From positions 1,427,282 to 1,491,281 of the forward strand of contig NW_008709781.1 in assembly GCF_000327385.1 (NCBI RefSeq): DNA of 64,000 bases. Reading direction: 5' to 3'. Position 1 is the first letter of the stretch. Each line of letters begins with the position of its first letter. Below are positions 1 to 14,300 of this stretch, one piece after another. The notes under the pieces are model-generated. The model was not told the DNA's origin and searched no databases. It worked only from the letters and a program-made list of their open reading frames with translations. A program made the position numbers and the translations under genes. Source of the stretch: Lottia gigantea (taxonomy: Eukaryota; Mollusca; Gastropoda; Lottiidae).

Positions 1-152
1 TCTCCTTATTTATTTTTATTGTTTGAATGTAAATAGATGTGTATGTACCTTCCATTGTTATTTTGAAGTTTATACCTATGACTTTGTGTCATCCATGATA
101 GATATTTCAGTGAATTCAGGTAAGGAGATATGTAAGACACATATTAGTAATG

Positions 153-311
153 TAGAAATATTAAAACAGAACCCGAAACATGTAACTCACAATATTATGC
201 TGTGCTGTCTTCAGACAACTGATAAGTTATCATACTTCAGTAGAGACCTTGACTGAAATAGGTCAGTTGTCTGAAGATTACAGAGTGTGAAACTGTTTTA
301 ATATTTCTAAA
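153..311. mobile_element. Fold-back MITE, family A, copy 1
   Basis: About 160 bp with terminal inverted repeats (TAGAAATATTAAAACAG at the left, its reverse complement at the right) and a second inner inverted pair built on CTTCAGACAACTGA. There is no coding capacity. Related copies lie at about 6155-6422 and 7375-7470 in ATP10 introns. This looks like a non-autonomous DNA transposon; the superfamily cannot be read from the sequence. Confidence 0.7.
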
Positions 312-3300
312 TCGATCTACAAGTTAAATTAATGTTAATGAATCAGTAATGCCAACAAGAATTGATTATTAGTAACTTCCATTGTGTAGGTTAGATTAAG
401 GCTCTAGTTGAAGTTAACTGAACAGTTATTTTGAAGGTTTCTGGATATGCTCCAATATCTTTGACCTACATTGCCCTCATAGTCTTATATTATTGATCTG
501 TCATTATATTTGTTATTATATAGTCTCTAAATTCTGGCTTCAGATTCTCATAAGATCTTACCATGGAAATTATCATTTGTAGAATTTGTGAATATGGAGA
601 TATATTACACTTAACAAAAGTTAATTTTGTGAGGTGACTTTCTGTTAAAGTATATATATATATAAATATATAAATCTATCATGGATGACTGTATGGTTTC
701 TGTTAATAATTTTGAAGTGGATATGAAGATTAGTTGTATTCTGTATAGAATATTGTTATTAGTGAGAAATGGAATGAGTGATATATCGATAGAATTGATT
801 AGAGCAGGAACTCGATAAAACTACTATTAAACACTGTTAAGGATTGTATTGTATTGACATTAAAGGAATAAGTGTGTATAAAGGACACCTTGCAACTTTT
901 ATTTTTACCTTTTATCATCTGTGGGTACCATATTTCTAGAAAAAGTTGCCAGATTATAGCATTGTTCAAATGGCATTTTACTATAAACATTTTATAATCT
1001 GGTTTTCTGAAACTAGAGGAACCACAGAATTAACAAAGGCTCAATTAGAAGTCATAAGTTTCCATAATACTATCAACAGAATTTGAATTCTTCATAGGAA
1101 GACAGTGGCTAGACTACTCTTACTGTGGTCACAAGCATAATATATATACCGAGGTATGATGTAGATAGATTAAAGCTACCATGGTCTTGTTAACAAAAAC
1201 TGATGTGATATTTTGTTTCCATATTGTTAAATAGTAGTTTGAAAGAAGGATGATGCATGCAAGTATTTGGACCTATTTAAGGTGTAGAGTTTGATATGTG
1301 AATAATTTTTTTGATAGAACAATATTTCATTAACAATTTGTTTAGATTAGTAATTACAAATTTATAGAATGATTATCCAATGAAATTTTTGTATTTCTAT
1401 ACATCTATATTTTTGAATCTCTTACAACATTCAATATTTGTTTCTTTCCTTAAGAATTGTCTCAAAATGTAAATATTTTTCTCAAGCCATGCCAATTTGC
1501 CTTTTGCAAAAACGTGCCTTAAAATTGGTTTGTTAGTATTGTTTTAGATCATTATATTTTTCTAAACATATATTTTAATATTAATATTCAATCTTTCAAT
1601 TTGTGAACTTGAATTTAAATAAAAAAATCTAGTTCTAGTTAAGTAGAGTTATTGCTGTACATTTGGGTACAATTTAAACATAAGTTATAAAATATCTGGC
1701 TTGTATAGTTTTAACTACCGTATGATTTATTCCACATTGAAAGAAAGAATGGCTGGGAATACTGAATTGTACTCACATGTGCATTAATATCCTTGAACGA
1801 CTGTTGAAATTTCTTTAATCAAGTTTTTGCTGCATAATGTTTTCTCTATTGAATTGTCTTAGTTTATGATTAGCTATATTGATGAATATTAATTTTAAAA
1901 GTTTTTGTGAGATGTTATTTCATGCTATAACTATCTGTTGTCTAGTCATTTACAGTATCAAAATGTCAAAAATTTATCTCTCAATATAAACCAGAATACA
2001 ACTTTAAAATTTTTGATTGTTAATTTGTTTAGGATGCTTAGATCAGACTGTAATTGATTATCAAGGACTTGTCACTTTTAATTACTATCTTTTGTCAACT
2101 TTTGTATCTGAATCTTAGTTTATATAGCTATTTAAAAAATTTTCATCTTAAATTAATCAAAAGTTATTCAGTTCCATCTTATTGAACCGGTATGTAGTTT
2201 GTCAAACCACATAATATAACCTTAATACTAGAACTCTAGCTGATTATATTTGGTGAAGGGTATTTTTTCTATCATCCACTATATTGTTATTCAAATTATG
2301 TGCTTTATTATTATTATTAAAATGTCTAAATTAATGTTTTCAATTTTCTCTCAATAGGAAAGGACTCTTAACTCATGGAATGCTTCAGAATAGATGAAAC
2401 TTCCCAATTTCTGTTTTGAGAACTTATTAATATCAAATTTCCTTATTCTTGATTTTTTGACTGTCAATTGTTAAAGATGACATAATTATCAAGGTGTCAC
2501 GCCGTCAAAATCTTACCATTTTTCGGAAAAAATTAGAAATATTTATTTTCTGTAAATTGATGAAAAAGAGAAATTCAACAAAACAATGTTGTGTACGACG
2601 TGCGTAAATCCTTAACAGCTAAGATCTTTGTAAGTTTGTTAAACATGTATAAGAATTTGCTTAAGATGATCGTTAGTCTAATATTTTGGCATAAACTTAT
2701 GACATTCACAGTGTAAGTAGGTACCATACAGATTTTACACAAATTATGAATTGGGGATAAAAATGAGTTAATCTCATTAATGAACACCATGTGGATTAAT
2801 TAGCAGAACAATATATTAATGAAAATATATTTAATGTTGCAATAAATAAAAAGCACTGTTGAGAACATGTTCGGTCATTAAACTAAAAAAAACAACACAA
2901 AATTAATTAAAACATTTGAATAACACCTGTCATGACAACAACAATGATGCAAAGTGAACAACAGCAGTTTAAACTTAAACAAAATCTAAATACAATGCTG
3001 TAAAATGATATTAGTAACGATGCATCTTTTAAAGTAAACATCTGAATTAATTACAACATGTAGAACTGGGTTTATGTTTTATATATCGATACCCTTTTTT
3101 TTTCATACATTAACCTGGCAGTCACAGAACCTTTTAAAATACCAGAATTGCTGTACTAAATATTATTTGAAGTGACTTTTTGTGGACAGTGCATTAACGG
3201 ATTACGATTACCTCCAGAGGTGCATGTGAACTTATAGGTTTTTGGTCCAATCAAAATCATAGTAAACTGTCTCCCAGTAAAACAGAGCCATGGATTCCAA

Positions 3301-3720
3301 ACTTTTACTTAAATAGACAAATCTTTTTTAGCTGTTTGTGACTAGGATATTTTTTAGTTTAAAAATGATGGCATGCAGATAAGTACTTAACACTCAAAGT
3401 AACAAAAACTGATTGAAAAAAATCAGACATCAATTTTAAATAGTACTTAATCTATTTATCTATAATAGTACATTTAAGATATAAATTGTCAATATATTTT
3501 GAATATCTTTGTATAAAAGCATCTGGTAACAATGTTGTAAAAGATAATTGGCCTCAATTTGAACTATTGAATAAAAAAATGACAGCAGTTTAACGGATGA
3601 ATTAAATTGTAAACAAAATCATCAGGTAGAACACATAATGGATTCAAATAACTGAATACTGCTTAATAGTTTACATACTGCTTGATATTCAATAGAATAG
3701 AGTTTAAAGTATTGTAAAAC

Positions 3721-3918
3721 TAAGTGTTTTATGACGTCACTAATCGCAAAATATGCTATATCACATATGACCCTTTGCGATTAGTGAAAGTGAAAAATCA
3801 GTTTAAATTGGAATTGTAGGAAACACAAATATCTGATTGAAAATCGGAATGCTGCAAATTGATGCTATAAGTGTCCCTGATACACACAAAAAAATTAGAA
3901 AACCACTTTACAATCCCT
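3721..3918. mobile_element. MITE family B, left-truncated copy
   Basis: It contains the inner fold-back TAAGTGTTTTATGACGTCAC and the right terminal repeat ending ACAATCCCTTT, both shared with fuller copies at 39238-39494 and 53648-53873. The left terminal repeat present in those copies is missing here. Non-coding. Confidence 0.65.
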
Positions 3919-5326
3919 TTATAATTTATACTAAATTTAACAAAGTAATTAGCATAACAAAATATTTTTGATTAGACTTAGTTCTTCAAACCCTCAGTGT
4001 CACCAGGTGACCCAAAATGGTGAGCATACCCAGTATCAATGGAATCAACATCACCAGAATTTATTGTATATCACTGAATTTTGAACTTAATAGTTACATT
4101 TCCTACAAGCAACGAATATGATGTCAAGCTTGATTACAAAAATTGGCCACAATACATGTTCTGAATATATTATCTCTTAATAATAATATAAATATTACAT
4201 ATCAATATTAATTGGGGGATAATCTTTAAAATTACATTTTAAAATCAAAATATACAAAATCATCATCATAAAGGTACAAAATAAAACTTAAAAAATAAAA
4301 AAAATGGAATAATTCAGCTAATTTTTGTTGCATTGTAATTTTGTAATGTATATAAGTCATGATAATTGCTGCTTTATATGATATATATATTACATCCTTC
4401 ATATATTACATTCTATGGTGTTTTAATGTAATCACAAACAAGGTTGGAGTACAGACTGGAGCTGAGACAATTATTATTAAATTTTCTATAGTAAAGATAT
4501 ACTACAAGGCAAAAGAAATGTCAATTAGAGGTATTATATATTTCTTAATTTTCAAATACTTATAAATGTAATTATTGAAAAAGGATTACTTTATACTGAT
4601 TCTGTAGTGATTTGATATATATTGTGATACAATGCAACCTCCTTATCAATAACATTCTAATTCATAATCCTATATTATTCACAAGCTAAAAATATTAACA
4701 GTTTGACTAGTTTGAAGTAACTGAGTTTTTTTGGTATCAACTATTCTTACAAATAAGGGTATTCATATAAGCTTATAGTATAGTATTTTTTATGTAAAAT
4801 ACATCCATAACAGCACTATTTTATGTATAGCAAACTTTAATTTTTAAAGTCAATATAAAATTTCTGTACAGTAGTGAATGTATATAAATCTTTTTTAATA
4901 TGATAAAACCAGTGGTATTGAATGGAGTTCACATGAGTGTAATATGAATAAGTCCTAATGTAAGATAAAAGTTCGTAAGTTCGATTAAAATACATATTAA
5001 AAAATAGGGACTATATCAATGGAATGTGTCACACATTAAATTAAAAGATGGTACTTCGGCCATGTTTGATTGCTAGGACTTCTCATCCAGATTTTCAGTA
5101 GAGATCAAATACAATCATATTATGAAGATCTATTGAGATTCATTTTGAATGAATGTCATTATATTTTGTGAGCCTCGGAAAGAAACTATGGATGAGACAC
5201 AATTTTGTCAAAAATATGAGGATTGTAATAAAATGATTTTTATAAGTATGTGTCAAAAATGTGAATCTAGAAATTTTATGATTTCATGAACATCCAGGAT
5301 GGGAATTATTTGCAATCAAACACTGC

Positions 5327-8300
5327 CTATGCAATCACAGATTCATTTTCAACATGTATTGTTGGTCCTCTACTTCTGACTTCTGTTATGTTTGGCAATT
5401 TGACCTGAGAGTTATTAGGTTGATAATCAATGTCAGTGTTACTAGGATTATCATGTCCACTATCTCCACTCACTGATCTGATATCACGTTTATGTTGTTT
5501 TATTTTATCAACTTCAGAGGGAAACAAAGTATACTGTAATGTTCTTATAACAAGTCTGTAATAGAAAACATTGACAAAATATTAACCAATAGAATTATTT
5601 TAAAATGTTAACATTGTTCATAACAAGAATGGATGTTTATATTATACTAAATGCACATTATATTAACAATTATACAGTAGTATAAGGGGAACTTGATTCT
5701 CAGCTGGTCGTTGGCTAATAACAGTAACTATTCTACAGACATTAATAATAACTAAAGTAACAATAAATAATAATAATAATAATCATACAAAGAACAGGTA
5801 AAATATTAAAGTCAGTATATTAATGTACTTATAATAACCAAAGGAAAATATTTATAGCATCAAAATTAGTGATAAATCAATTATAAACTTATTATTGTAT
5901 TTTTTTATGATAATATTATAGATTATAGCTAATTTAAAATCTATATTACAATAATAATAAAATATTTTCACTGTTAAAATAGTGATCAATACATCAATTG
6001 TAGAGCAATATAGAAATACCACTGTTAAAATAGTGCTCAATATATCAATTGTAGAGCAATATAGAAATACCACTGTTAAAATAGTGCTCAATATATCAAT
6101 TGTAGAGCAATATAGAAATACCACTGTTAAAATAGTGCTCAATATATCAATTGTAGAGCTTTAGAGAATTATTAAAACAGAACATTAAAAAACATGTTGT
6201 TGATACTCAATCTATCAATCTATGTGATCTTCAGACAACTGACCTATTTAATTCAGACTCTGTCTCTATTGAAGTTGGACACGCAAAACTTGTTCTCATC
6301 TCATCTACTTCAGTAGAGACCAAGGTGAATTATATAGATCAGTTGTCTGAAGATCACACAGCGTGAAACTCTGAGTAAAAACAACATGTTTTTTTATGTT
6401 CTCTTTTAATATTTCTAAAATCTATATAATATAAATATGCTAATTTTTATAACATATGTTTATGAATAACTGCTGTTTTAAGTTTTACTGGAAAAATTCA
6501 CAACCAAATTACATAATATTTATACCATTATACATTATAACAACAACTTTCAATGGGAGATTCAAATCCACCAATGTACAATGAGGGAAATTTCTCAGTG
6601 ACAAGATATTGGCTTAAACTGGCCTAATCTAGGCGCTAAACTATATAGCCTTTATTTTGATGACTATTGACTTAATGACTATTTGTTTTTAAGTATGTCG
6701 GTCTCTCAAATTACTTTGCAAGTGGATATACCAAAACTTAGTTATGAAAATATAACTTACCTAGGTAATAGAGCTAGAACACAAGTTATAACTGTGAGAC
6801 AAGAATGTATGGCTTGAGATATAGTATGTTCCATGACCCAGTAGGGATTTGAGGGATGATCAAACGTCACAAATATAGCATTAAAAATAATGGCAAACAT
6901 CCAAAATAAAATAAAACTAACAATTAAAAATAACCACTGAATCCATACCTAGAAAATATCAAATATTATTGTAAGTGATAACAACTGCTGCAATGATACT
7001 AACAGCTGCAATGTAAACAACAGCAGCAATGTTAACAACTCCAGCAATGTTAACAGCTGCAACACTTTTTGATTCATAAACTTAAATATAAGGGTGAAAG
7101 TTGAAAGCTGACACCAGATTGACTTTAAGGTGATTGAATATTAGCTTATCAGTTTCCAAGAAGTCTAATTGAGTCAACCGAGCACCCATATTGATGCCAA
7201 AATATATGCGAAAAAAAAAATGACTAAATATCTTACCCATGAACTTGTTTCTATAACTAAATGTAAATAAATAACTAATATCATACATATACAAATTGTT
7301 GTACCAAATTCCCAGATACCAACATAACTATCTTGATATGTCTACAAATAGAAACAAGTTGCTTATAATTGTTTCATGCTGTGTGATCATCAGACAACTG
7401 ATCTTTTCTGTGTTCCTTCTGAAGTATGACAAGTAGAACTTGTTCTTGTGTCTGCACTTCAAGACATGTTTGAATCGTTGGTTTAAAGAAGTCTATAAAT
7501 ATATACTTATTCTCTGTTGAAACAATATACAGCATATTAAGACAACATTCTAAATAAATTAGCAAGCAGTTCTTTTCAATACTGACTTAATGATACAAGC
7601 CTTTTGGCTAATCTTTAATCTGTGTATGCAGTCTACATCTGTTATATAGAACGACATCAGTCAAATTCAAGCATCTGGCAATAGAATATCGCAGGTTATC
7701 CATATGTAAACTAAGACCATGCAAACTATCAGCATCCCTTTTTCATAGCTCATAATATATATTATTTGGTATAATAATTTTTTTATAAGACTTTAAATAT
7801 ATAAACTTTTAAAACTTACAAAATGTGGAATAAAATAAATGATGAGACTTTGATATAATGAATCAATGGTTATAACTAAAAATGTCCATGGTGTATACGT
7901 CTGGAAAATGGTAAGATAGAAATGTACATTATTAAAACAAGATACATATATTCTTATATTAAAGATGGGTTTCCTTATTTTTTAGTGTCAAATTAAGCAA
8001 ACTCAATCATATCATTATTTTCTTATATTGCATGTTATTAAGAGTTTGAACCAATCATAAATGTCCATGTATGTACAGTCTGGATAAACAAAAAAAGGAC
8101 TTCTTGACCTTTCTTGATCAGTCACTCATTGGAATTCTGCTGGTAATTCTCTGTAGCTAATTATGAATTATTTATGGACATGTTAGACAAACTGGTATTT
8201 TTCCAAGTCATTACAACACCTCTTATTCTATCCATATAAGTATTAGCATTTTCATTTTCATTAATGAAAATAAGGGAACCCATCTTTAATGGCACTGTGT

Positions 8301-11300
8301 CATCATCATTCTCATACAGCTGATTTAAGTTTTGTTTCTGTATCCATTGTAATAACTAGTGGATCTAATTTTGTGGGTTTAATCACTTTCTGAAGAATGT
8401 ATATATTTATCACTTATGTTTGTTTTTCTTTTTCTTGTCAAGATGGTATATCTATTACTCTAGTACTCTACTGAATAATGACAGTGAAATATATTTCTAT
8501 ATTTTACAGCTTACATTTTCAGTAAGGTCTCCAAATGATCTTGATACATAGCTAAAATACCCTAAAGTAAATGGAAGAAGAATATGAAGGCTGCATACTA
8601 TATTTGAATAAATATTGTAATATAATCATGAAGGTTTGTACTGTGCATGTCTGATTGATATTCATATGCTAACACCCATTCTTGCCTCTGCTATTAAAAG
8701 ATGATAAGACTTACCTCCCCTTTTTGACACGGTGTATAGAGTTGTGGATTTCGTAATAAATATTCAGCTGAGATGTCTTTATCTAATACAGCATTTATTA
8801 CTGGAGGGAAGGCGGTGAATAAAACATGTTGTAACATTAGATATAAACTATCTATCATTAACGATCCACTAAAACCACTAAATAGTTGAAACCAAAATAA
8901 AATAAACACTGTAATCTGAAATAAATAGCACCAAAATTTTACAGGTCTATGGTATGAAATCTCAAACTAGTTATCCTGATGAGGAATTTACACTCAAAAC
9001 ACGTGTTTGTTTCATGAACTCCTGATATACATTTAAATCAAAAAGAAATTTCTGAAACCTTTCTAAATAAACAATAGCAGAATTTGATCTAAATTTACTA
9101 TCACGAAAAATTTGTTGAAAAGTAAGCACAGCTATTAAAATAATCAGATGGCTGCATGCCTTTAGAAATAGAAATAAAGTTCTTACCAGATTTTTATAAA
9201 ACATATAAGCAGCAAAACGGGCAAGTCTGGAATAATTCCAATGACCATGGACTAGAATTAGACGTTCCAAGAAGCGAAATTGAGCAATAGAGAAATCTGA
9301 TGCCATGACAGCCTGCATTCCTTCTTGTCCTGATATTCCAACGCCAATATCTGCTGTTTGTATCATACTCACATCATTGGCACCATCACCTGCAAATAAC
9401 ATACACATATTTTATAAATATATCAAATTAACAGAAATTTCTTTACAATCAGAAATTGCTCATGTCTGAAGGAAGATTTAGCCTGACTTAACTCTTAATC
9501 CAATTTGTCACGGTAACATGACTGTTAATAGCAATGGAGTGAAAATGGAATGGAACAAACTCAGCAAGTATCATTACCTTCTTGAGTCTTACTATCAGTA
9601 ATATATAAATAAAACATTGTATTGTCATACAAAAATAAACGTTCTCACTAACTTACCTATAGCTAATGTCATCTGTTTTAATCTTTCTTTTACAAGTTTA
9701 ACTACACTTCCTTTCTGTATAGGTGTAGCACGACAACATACTACAGATTTACATTTTTTACATAATGCCAAGAAATGAGCATCAAATTCCTCACTTAAAG
9801 CAAAGGTTAGAGTTTTTCCATCAATGACTAGAGCATATTCTCTTAGATCCACATCATGACCCTGGTTTCTAGATCTAATAGAAGATTTAAAATCTTTGGA
9901 TATTTGTTCAGTATGATGTTTTAACAGGTCCCCAGCTTCTTCCTATAAAAATAAATAAACCATTTCATTTCATTTTCTTTTGATAAATGACTTGAAATGT
10001 TGCTAGTTTTATAGGCTGATTTCTAGCTAAAAAAATAATGTTAAAAATCAAAAAATCTTAGCGTGAAAATGAATCATTACTGCTAAATCTTACAAAATTG
10101 GCACATTCTTACTGGTAGACATGTAAAAACCAGGTAATATAAAACTAATATACTAATCTTACCTTTGTGTGAGCATTTAATATTATTATTTCTTGAGTTT
10201 TAGTGAATAATTTACAGGCATAGGCAATCTGTATAGCTGTTTCCTACAATATAAAACACACAATATAATACAGGCAATCTGTATAGCTGTTTATCTCCTG
10301 TTAATACCCAGACTTTAATACCAGTTTGTCTTAGTTTATCTATAACATACCTGTTTATCTACTGTTAATACCCAGACTTTAATACCAGCTTGTCTTAGTT
10401 TATCTATAGCATACCTGTTTATCCCCTGTTAGTCTTATTTTATCTATAACATACCTGTTTATCTCCTATTAATACCCAGACTTTAATACCAGCTTGTCTT
10501 AGTTTATCTATAACATACCTGTTTATCACCTGTTATAACTCAAACTTTAATACCAGCTTGTCTTAGTTTATCTATAGCATACCTGTTTATCCCGTTAGTC
10601 TTATTTTATCTATAACATACCTGTTTATCTCCTGTTAATACCCAGACTTTAATACCAGCTTGTCCTTAGTTTATCTATAACATACCTGTTTATCCCCTGT
10701 TAGTCTTAGTTTATCTATAACATACCTGTTTATCTCCTGTTAATACCCAGACTTTAATACCAGCTTGTCTTAGTTTATCTATAGCTTGTGGTACACCACT
10801 CTGTAATTTATCTTCTATACCAGTAGCTCCTGCAAAAATATCAATGTATAGACAGTATTCAAATAATCAATCAGAAAAATTGTATGCACCCATCTTTATA
10901 TTTAGTCCAATATAACAACTCCTTTCTTATGTATTTTTGTCCTATTTATAAACCATCTCCATAATGTTCGTTTGATGTCACATTTAAGAGCGTACCATAT
11001 GAGTTACTAAGTGAACAGCATTGATAGATCAGACAGACTGACTTAATACGTACCTAGTAGGTCTAGATCACTTTCTATTTTACAACAGGAATTTAATAAT
11101 AAATTTTCTCTTTCTTCCATTGATGTTTCAGTTTCTTGTCTTTCTATTAACCACATTTTATATTCATCTGGATCCAGAATCTACAATAATATAACATAGA
11201 GAATATCATATCAAATAGATCTATCTAAAATCTAAAATAACATAACATAGAGAATATCATATCAAATAGATCTATCTAAAATCTACAATAACATAACATA

Positions 11301-14300
11301 GAGAATATCATATCAAATAGATCTATCTAAAATCTACAATAATATAACATAGAGAATATCATATCAAATAGATCTATCTAAAATCTACAATAATATAACA
11401 TAGAGAATATCATATCAAATAGATCTATCTAAAATCTACAATAATATAACATAGAGAATATCATATCAAATAGATCTATCTAAAATCTACAAACTGTGAC
11501 AGAAATCAAGGAAACCAAATGCCTTTTTAAAGTTGCTTATGTTAATTTTGTGACAACTTTAGAAAGTTAACATAGCTATAGGTACTAAAACTTCTAAATA
11601 TCAACTTAATTACCTTTTTAGCCATACATAATGTGCGTAAACCTCTCATAGCGTATGATGTTATATGTTTAACTGTATCTTCTACTTGTAGTTTTAATTC
11701 TTCATCCTCTATAATACAAAATACTTATAATTTATACAATAACTCATACAGATTCTAATAAACTACAGAAATTTGTTCATTTATCCATAATATGATAATC
11801 ATTGATTACTGATAATCTGTAATTTACACAATAACTATATTTTACAGCTGTTTACAACTGTTACAGGATTGTGTCTTTAAGCAGGTTCCTGGCAAAACCT
11901 CTTGTCTTTGATCCCTTCCAGAACATTCTTAACCCATTTACAGCTCAGTTGACCAAAAGAGGGAACCTGCAAATATCTTTTTTTTAACATGTTGACAAGC
12001 AATCATCCTAAATTTCAACAACTTAACCACCTGACCTTCTACATGTCAACAAATATAGAACAATCCTAACTTTGAAATTAGAGAGTAACAAAACCGCTCA
12101 CCTTTATATTTTTTACTCAGAATACTCAATATGGCTGAATCAGCACCCTTAGTATAAAGTGTAATTTCTTTAGATATGGGATGCCGTAAAATAATTGACA
12201 TTCGTTTTCTGACAGAATCAAAGGGTAAAATATGTAGTATTTCTAATTCTACCTCCCCTTCAGCTGTAATAGATATATATTTATATATTTGATTGATTAT
12301 TATATGGAATATTTATATGACAGATTATATATTTACTGTATATAATATAATATTTCCAAATATCATGTACAAGCATATATAATGCCCACCCCATATTATC
12401 CTCCAGTATATCAGGGAAAATCTCTGTCCCCCTAAATAATGCCCACCCCTTCCTGACAAAAAAAATTGACAAGTTGACTATATATCTGTTTATTACCATA
12501 AATTAAAGTGAGTGCTGCATTTTACCTAGTACCCCATAGCAAGATATTTATTGTATTGTAGCCCTTATATTAATATGTATCATATCCTAAAAATCTTCTC
12601 AATACCAAGCACTATTGTCTACTCAGCTACAATTTTAGGAAAGATCTCCATGAAAGTTTTTGCCTTAATTTTCTCACTGAGACAAAATTTGCCTGGATAG
12701 TTGAAGAATTTATAACAGCCTGTAGCACATGCTTTTATATTTATCATCCCATCCAATGTTGCAGATCATTTTTCAAATGAAAACTTTTCAGCTTATATAA
12801 AATAATAAATGAAATTGCCCTCTTTTTCTTCAAGAAGAAATAAAACTTACCGGGCAACCAGACTATAACAGTGTCATGTGATCTCTTCACCAGACGACAA
12901 CCATAAGTATTAGCAGCTTTAACTAGAGCTAATTCATCAGGACTTTCAGCTTCATACCTTGTTCTTGATGACATATCTGATAGCATGGATGAACTGGCTA
13001 TGCTGCCTTCAGATTGAATAGGTGTAGCTCCCCCATCACGAAGATCAGTACTAGATATTGATCCCACTGATCTGGTTTTGTTTCGTGATTGTAAACTAGA
13101 TTGTGATAAACGTAGATATCTATCTAAGGGTTGATCACCACCACCAATATGGCCGGCCTGGAAATTAGGATGACTGGCGAATCCACTTTCATCTAGCTGT
13201 AAGACAAAACAAATCATTTTTTGTGAAAGTAGCTTATTTTGTACTGCTTCCAATACATATTCTTAACAGCAAAGGTGAAATTTGACAACCAATTTTAACA
13301 CCATTACCAAGGAAACACAGCACATCAAATGAACTTATGTTCAAAAGTTTATCTCAAATTAACATTTACAGTCATAAATCAACAAAATTTGATGCCCATG
13401 AAAAAAAAAAGATGTTTCAAAGTAATTTAAATCAAATATGAAAATATGACATTAGTATAAACATTTTGTCAGAAAAGTCCAAAGTTTTCTTACATTATCT
13501 TCATGTGGATGATGAGAGACAACTACAGTATTACACACAGCCATCAATAGAAAAAATTCTTGTACTCTCTGTACATGTCGTGGTATGACGAGTTCAACAC
13601 TGTCTAAACTTCGTAAACACATGTTAGATAATTCTCTTTGTAAAGATGGTTCTAATCGTAGGTTTTCTAACACCTGAAAAGACAGATGATTGGTTGATTC
13701 TTCAATTTTTAGTTATTAGAATTGGTTGACTTCTTCAGAAATAATCTATAAAATAATTACTGACATTATCGACGAAAAATGTTTAGCTTCAACATAAACA
13801 AATGGAAATTAAATTTGACAACAATAATCACAAATCAACTAATTCAAGCCCAGCCATAGCAATTATAGTTATCTATATAAGTACTTACAGAGCTATTTCT
13901 ACTGGGTATAGAGAATCTACTATCTACATCAGAAATATCATCACAACTATTTTCTTCACCTAGAATAATTACATTAAATATTATAATAAAATAATAGAAT
14001 TACTGCAATCATTCTTAAGGTCAGGAAATAAACCTTTGACCAATCCAAATTTAGTGACCCTCGGTCTGCAAGGCTGGAGGGCAAACCATGTTAAAATGAG
14101 GCAAAGGAAGGTCTTGTTGGATTTAAAAAACTTCAATAGTTTGGTTGTCATTTGTCTCTATTCGCTGAAGCCTTGGTCTGTCATATCGGGTATAGATGTT
14201 GAGATTGACTCAAAAGGATCGATTAGACTATCTGTAGATTTTTACCAACAGATAAGAAAATATGATCCTAAACCCACCAGGTAAATGAGGATAATCAACA

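Larger units (their letters stand above)
1..5326. other. 5.3 kb without a supported gene
   Basis: AT-rich sequence with no exon that I can assign to a protein family on either strand. It holds a fold-back MITE near the left edge and a truncated MITE at 3721-3918, annotated separately. The right part probably includes the 3' UTR of the minus-strand ATP10 gene, whose stop codon is at 5327-5329; no unambiguous polyadenylation signal was chosen for it. A plus-strand upstream gene could end here, but the evidence is too thin to call. Confidence 0.6.

Noticed and set aside
2359-2394. Possible last exon of an upstream plus-strand gene (after TTCTCTCAATAG, reading ERTLNSWNASE then stop).
   Set aside because: The acceptor is good, but eleven residues with no family match and no visible partner exon are too little; AATAAA at about 2841 does not settle it.
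5852-6164. Open frames on both strands coding repeated peptides.
   Set aside because: They are produced by the 51-bp minisatellite, whose unit length keeps both strands open.
10285-10765. A CRISPR-like repeat array.
   Set aside because: The spacing is simple head-to-tail duplication of host coding sequence in an animal gene.
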